This document shows positions 60,683-64,000 of a DNA stretch of 64,000 nucleotides, piece by piece; position 1 is the stretch's first letter, and every line of letters begins with the position of its first letter. The stretch comes from an uncultured Prevotellaceae bacterium (GTDB lineage: Bacteria > Bacteroidota > Bacteroidia > Bacteroidales > Bacteroidaceae), in the NCBI GenBank assembly GCA_937910905.1, contig CALEPV010000079.1:25924-89923 (forward strand), read 5' to 3'. The translations under genes and the position numbers were made by a program. The notes beneath the pieces were generated by a model, which did no database searches, had not been told where the DNA came from, and saw nothing but the letters and a program-made list of their open reading frames with translations.

Positions 60683-61853
60683 ATTCTGCTCGGAGTATGG
60701 TTATAGGATTGTTATCGTCTAATGTGATAGTGCTACAGCTCGTACAACGCATATTGACGGCTTTGACACTGTCCTCAAATACTGCGCGACTGTCCGGGCT
60801 AACAGAATTGAACACTATGCAGCCGTCGGGATTCAGTATGTCGTGCAGGCGTGTTATCATCTCCTGCAGATGTCCTCCATGTCCACCGATGAATACCGCA
60901 TCTGGCCGCTCCAGGGTCGTGAGCTCGACATCAAGGAAATCGGCTATGATGGTGTCTATGCCCGGCGCACCAAAACGATGCGAGTTCTGCAACATCAGTT
61001 CGCGTCCGCCCTCGCGACGCTCGAAAGCTGTGATGCGCAGGTGGGGATATAGCAGTCGTGCCTCAATGCTGACGCTACCTGTGCAGAAGCCTACATCCCA
61101 GAACACCCGACGGCGGTCCAGCTCAAGTGCAGCGAGCGATGTGATGCGTATGGGCATCTTGGTTATCATCTTGCTGCGGCCATTGAGATGGCTGAATGCA
61201 GCCTCAAGCAGTCCGAAACGTCTGTGGCGGGGCTGTGTCTGTTCGGCTATCACACAGTTGGGCATACCAACCTCCATGCCGGGCTGAAACACTGTCACAC
61301 GCTCCAGCTCGCCGTTGCCTAAATGCTCACCTACATAGATGCGATAGTTGTCATAGCCATATTCCATCATACGCTCATAGATGGCCTGAGGGGTCTTGCT
61401 GCGGTCTGTGAGACATCCTATGAGACGCTCTCCGCTGATCAGAGCATCGTCCAACGTCTTCCATGAACGCCCCGTTAGCGATACGGCTCGCATATCGGCA
61501 TAGGGCATGTTTAGGCGATGAGCCAACATCTGCAACGAGTGAAACGATGGGATCACTCGCATCTTGCAATCAGGCAATAGCCGGCGTACTGTGGCACCAA
61601 AGCCGTAGAACAGAGGGTCGCCGGAGGCAAAGATGATGATGTCATCGTACCGGCTATAACGTTCAATCACATCGGCAATAGGCACTGTTATGTCTATCCA
61701 CACAGCATCTTGCGGCAACAGCCCCGCCACCAGTTTGTGGTGACGTATGCCTCCGGAGAACACGCGACCTGCATGGATCAGCTCTACGACCTCGGGGTGC
61801 AGCGACAGCGATTTGGCTTCATCAGCCAGACCTATGATAGTGCACTTATACAT
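60669..61853 (-). CDS. cbiET: CbiE-CbiT fusion: precorrin-6Y C5,15-methyltransferase (decarboxylating)
   Basis: The 394-residue protein has N-terminal CbiE (about 1-205, with RVFSGGIRHHKLV, IIIFASGDPLFYGFG and VIPSFHSLQMLAHRL). C-terminal CbiT (210-394) has FWDVGFCTGSVSIEARLLYP as the SAM loop, and PDAVFIGGHGGHLQEMI. The fused enzyme methylates C5 and C15 with loss of CO2, as CobL does. Overlaps on both sides (8 and 14 bases) indicate coupled translation. Confidence 0.94.
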   Translation of the reverse strand: MYKCTIIGLADEAKSLSLHPEVVELIHAGRVFSGGIRHHKLVAGLLPQDAVWIDITVPIADVIERYSRYDDIIIFASGDPLFYGFGATVRRLLPDCKMRVIPSFHSLQMLAHRLNMPYADMRAVSLTGRSWKTLDDALISGERLIGCLTDRSKTPQAIYERMMEYGYDNYRIYVGEHLGNGELERVTVFQPGMEVGMPNCVIAEQTQPRHRRFGLLEAAFSHLNGRSKMITKMPIRITSLAALELDRRRVFWDVGFCTGSVSIEARLLYPHLRITAFERREGGRELMLQNSHRFGAPGIDTIIADFLDVELTTLERPDAVFIGGHGGHLQEMITRLHDILNPDGCIVFNSVSPDSRAVFEDSVKAVNMRCTSCSTITLDDNNPITILRAEYDTL

Positions 61854-63249
61854 CGCGACCGGGTTTTAGCTCATCGGCATCATCGTAGGTCAGGATGCTG
61901 TTCACCAGAGTGGCGGCTATATTACTGCCCCCCTTGCGTCCCATGATGACGAGTTTGGGTACTGAGCGGAATGCCTTTACCGCGTGCTTGCTCTCTTCAA
62001 CATGTACGAACCCTACAGGCGTAGCCACTATGCCTGCCGGCTGGCAGCGATGATGACGCATCAGCTCGCACAGCTCCAGCAGTGCTGTCGGAGCATTGCC
62101 GAAGGCATAGAGTGCATTGGGATGCTCTGCTGCGGCGAGCCTCATGGCAGCCTGAGCGCGGGTGATGCCTTCTGTCTCAGACATCTGGCGGGCACGAGGG
62201 TCGTTGATGTAGCACACCACCTCGATGCCTAATCTCTGCAGTGCACCCTTGCGTATGCCGCTGGCCACCATCGTCACATCTGTGACGATGGTCTTTATCT
62301 CACCTCGTTGGACCATGCCGTGCAGGGTCTCTGTGGCACCACTGTCCATCCACAACAGCTGCTCCATGTCGAAGTCGGCTGTGGTGTGGATGGCGTGTAG
62401 CAGCGGCCAGAGCCGACACAATGGCTGGTCGGGGTGTCGCAGCTCACCGCGTATGGTCTTAAAGGACTCTATCATGATGGACTGCCCCAACGACTTGGCG
62501 TGGGTGGAGACATCTTCACGGTAGTAGCCGCGTGGCGTGATGAAGTGCCCGTTCCAGCTGTAGGACTGGCTGTTGCCTATGATGACCACAGTAAACATAT
62601 CCACTTCGTTGGGATCAAAAGCCTGCAGTCTGGTATGCAACACCTGCTGGCCCGCGCGTCCCGCCTGCCGGACATAGCCTACGGGTGTATCAGCCGACCG
62701 CTCGGCCAGCATCAGCTCACGCAGACGGTGCAGTTGCCAGTAGCGACCTGCCGAGCGCGGGTTGTACACCGCTGTCACAAAGTCGGCTGCTGCTGCAGCC
62801 TTGATGCGTCGCTCGATGACGCTCCACGGTGTCATCAGGTCGCTCAGAGATATGACGCAGAAATCATGCCCCATCGGGGCACCCAGCAGAGCGGCTGCCT
62901 TCTGAAATGCACTGATGCCGGGCAGCGGCACTATGTCCAGCTCAACATTACGCTCACGCTGCATCTCGTAGAGCAGTGGTGCCATACCATAGATGCCGGC
63001 ATCGCCGCTGGAGATTACACATACCGTCTTGCCGGCAAGTGCTAAATCTAGAGCCTCGGCTGCGCGTTCACGCTCGTGTCTCATGCCTGTATCTATACAC
63101 TCGGTGCCTGGCTGTAGGTATGGCTGTATGAACTGAAAGTAGTACTTGTATCCCACCACAACATCGCTGTCGTGCAGCGCCTGCCGCACCGCCGGTGTCA
63201 TATCATCTGGTGAGCCGGGGCCTATGCCCGCAACATATAGTCGTGTCAT
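61846..63249 (-). CDS. CbiH-CbiC fusion: (cobalt-)precorrin-3B C17-methyltransferase + precorrin-8X methylmutase
   Basis: The predicted protein is 467 residues. Residues 1-245 are CbiH/CobJ: YVAGIGPGSPDDMTPAVRQAL, CVISSGDAGIYGMAPLLYEM, LPGISAFQKAAALLGAPMGHDF. Residues 248-467 are CbiC/CobH: ITPRGYYREDVSTHAKSLGQ, SIMIESFKTIRGEL, the His of HAIHTTADFDMEQLL and TDVTMVASGIRKGAL. CbiH contracts the ring and CbiC moves the C11 methyl to C12. It is the first complete cobalamin gene in the window. Confidence 0.94.
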   Translation of the reverse strand: MTRLYVAGIGPGSPDDMTPAVRQALHDSDVVVGYKYYFQFIQPYLQPGTECIDTGMRHERERAAEALDLALAGKTVCVISSGDAGIYGMAPLLYEMQRERNVELDIVPLPGISAFQKAAALLGAPMGHDFCVISLSDLMTPWSVIERRIKAAAAADFVTAVYNPRSAGRYWQLHRLRELMLAERSADTPVGYVRQAGRAGQQVLHTRLQAFDPNEVDMFTVVIIGNSQSYSWNGHFITPRGYYREDVSTHAKSLGQSIMIESFKTIRGELRHPDQPLCRLWPLLHAIHTTADFDMEQLLWMDSGATETLHGMVQRGEIKTIVTDVTMVASGIRKGALQRLGIEVVCYINDPRARQMSETEGITRAQAAMRLAAAEHPNALYAFGNAPTALLELCELMRHHRCQPAGIVATPVGFVHVEESKHAVKAFRSVPKLVIMGRKGGSNIAATLVNSILTYDDADELKPGRDV

Positions 63250-63292
63250 AGTCGATATCTGCTAAGGTGTTTAATGCGGTATTGCCTCTGTG

Positions 63293-63740
63293 TCAGTAGG
63301 TCATGCGGAAACTTGCATAAAGTGTGCGGCCGGGGTTGATGGTAGAGAAATTAGAGTTCCAAGGTGTGGTATCACGCTGATTGAACACATTCTCAAGCCC
63401 TATACCTGGTTCTATGGTGCAGCTGCGCAGCGTGAATGTATGCCGCGTGTGGAGATCCCACTGGTTGTAGGATTTGGCATAGCCGTAGGTGCTGCTATAG
63501 CGTTTACCCTGCATGTGTCCATTGATGGCTACGTTCAGATGGTAGCTGTTCCAGCTCTTGTCCCATGTGGCTTGCACATTGCCCACGTGGCGTACAGACT
63601 TGTCTACGGGTGTGGTTTGAGTGGTGTACGTCTGTGCCTTCTTGTCAAAACTCATGGTCTCGGCATCGGCATCGGTAAATGTGTAGCCGCCACCGACGCT
63701 GAATCCATAGGGCAACAGCAGGCGCAGCTGTGCGCTGAAG
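63293..63740 (-). pseudogene. TonB-dependent receptor, 3' fragment interrupted by an insertion sequence
   Basis: This fragment of 148 codons encodes the last barrel strands of a TonB-dependent outer-membrane receptor: SAQLRLLLPYGFSVGGGYTF at the 5' side, VQATWDKSWNSYHLNVAING, then CTIEPGIGLENVFNQRD and the terminal aromatic YASFRMTY. Continuing upstream, the frame reaches TGA at 63743-63745 inside the insertion-sequence end, so there is no start in the window. Only 43 bases separate it from the CbiH-CbiC gene. By context it was probably a corrinoid (BtuB-like) receptor and first gene of the cobalamin operon; the substrate is inferred. Confidence 0.8.
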
Positions 63741-64000
63741 GCTCAGTTGCAATAGTCCGTGGATGACCTGACACACCGCCTACCCAAATAATACCACCAA
63801 ACGATACATGAAGAAGGGCAGATCCTGTATGCCTCTGAGCTGTGCCCTGAAACCCTTAATCTTTGAGTTGAGTGACTCAGCCGAGGCATTGGTTGACCTG
63901 TTGGTGAAGTAGTTTAGTATCTCCGTTTCTTTCTGCCGTATGGTGTCCCTGACGGATATGAGTTCCCTGATAAGGCTTTTCCCGACGTCCTTGCACCACT
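63740..64000 (-). mobile_element. Insertion sequence (ISL3-like), right part, truncated by window edge
   Basis: Homology to the receptor stops at 63740, where GGCTCAGTTGCAATAGTCCG begins, a plausible terminal inverted repeat. A transposase C-terminus is encoded inward. The other end and target duplication are outside the window. Confidence 0.75.
63780..64000 (-). CDS. Transposase, C-terminal fragment (ISL3-type DDE domain)
   Basis: An open frame of 72 codons, entering from the right window edge, ends at TAG 63780-63782. It reads WCKDVGKSLIRELISVRDTI, then ILNYFTNRSTNASAESLNSK and IKGFRAQLRGIQDLPFFMYRL. The TNRSTNASAESLNSKIKGFRA block is the C-terminal DDE signature with the third acidic residue (Glu of AESLN), as in Bacteroidetes ISL3/ISAon1-like transposases. 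Exact IS family needs the full element. Confidence 0.82.
   Translation of the reverse strand, partial: WCKDVGKSLIRELISVRDTIRQKETEILNYFTNRSTNASAESLNSKIKGFRAQLRGIQDLPFFMYRLVVLFG

Noticed and set aside
63250..63292. Cobalamin riboswitch upstream of the CbiH-CbiC gene
   Set aside because: The 43-base gap is far too short for a B12 riboswitch and lacks a B12-box-like sequence; any riboswitch should be upstream of the interrupted receptor, outside the window.

Overview
The window is chromosomal DNA from a member of the Bacteroidales, most likely a Prevotellaceae-type organism of moderately high GC. The evidence is consistent. Many genes are preceded by the Bacteroidetes -7 promoter element TAnnTTTG. 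The envelope and metabolic proteins are of Bacteroidetes type (GH97, GH92, PL11, DUF5715, class 3 fructose-bisphosphatase, RseC-RnfBCDGEA, tandem sensor kinase with its response regulator). Shine-Dalgarno sequences are inconspicuous. No stretch longer than 300 bases lacks a gene; the intergenic spaces are short and often filled with simple or palindromic repeats.

Layout. 1-573: 5' end of an lptD-like gene (minus), divergent from tilS (775-2130). 2149-6249: two secreted carbohydrate-active enzymes (GH97, PL11). 6367-10175 (plus): tRNA-Gly(CCC), rarA, purine nucleoside phosphorylase, rlmD, then a terminator hairpin. 10360-25210 (minus): a long housekeeping run of prs, a ThiE/TenI-like gene, GH92, GT4, purT, Na/Pi symporter, cinA C-terminal domain, purM, lemA, a TPM protein, aroE, menG, purC and phoH. 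25315-27938 (plus): a DUF5715 envelope protein and two lipoproteins, the first out of frame at a G8 tract. A 35-bp-arm inverted repeat at 28090-28177 separates these from the minus-strand rseC-rnfBCDGEA operon (28217-34215). 34331-44309 (minus): a signalling and membrane block (TPR protein, double sensor kinase, response regulator, small membrane protein, PcrA/UvrD helicase, TIR-like membrane protein). Its divergent control region at 44401-44466 holds regularly spaced palindromes. 44555-49111 (plus): small membrane protein, OmpH-like lipoprotein, prmA, class 3 fbp, nitrilase. 49124-63249 (minus): a tightly overlapping anaerobic cobalamin operon with four two-domain fusion genes. 63293-64000: the 3' end of a TonB-dependent receptor, cut by an insertion sequence that runs off the right edge.

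How the genes work together. The cobalamin block covers most corrin-ring steps from precorrin-3 onward (CbiH, CbiF, CbiG, CbiD, CbiJ, CbiE, CbiT, CbiC), amidation (CbiA, CbiP), the aminopropanol arm (CobD, CbiB) and lower-ligand assembly (CobU, CobT, CobS), plus a BtuC-type permease. CbiL, a cobaltochelatase and an adenosyltransferase are not in the window. The receptor just upstream is the natural outer-membrane corrinoid or siderophore partner, and the insertion sequence has interrupted it. Rnf couples ferredoxin:NAD+ oxidoreduction to ion pumping, as expected for an anaerobe.

The most unusual content is repeat-driven: a candidate phase-variable lipoprotein (G8), translated repeats inside aroE, purM, cobB and cobS, a kinase signal peptide that appears to be built from an intergenic-type repeat, and two copies of a roughly 140-bp element inside the rnf operon. 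The candidates for a less described system are the double-kinase locus with its palindrome array and the TIR-like transmembrane protein at the end of the same co-directional block.
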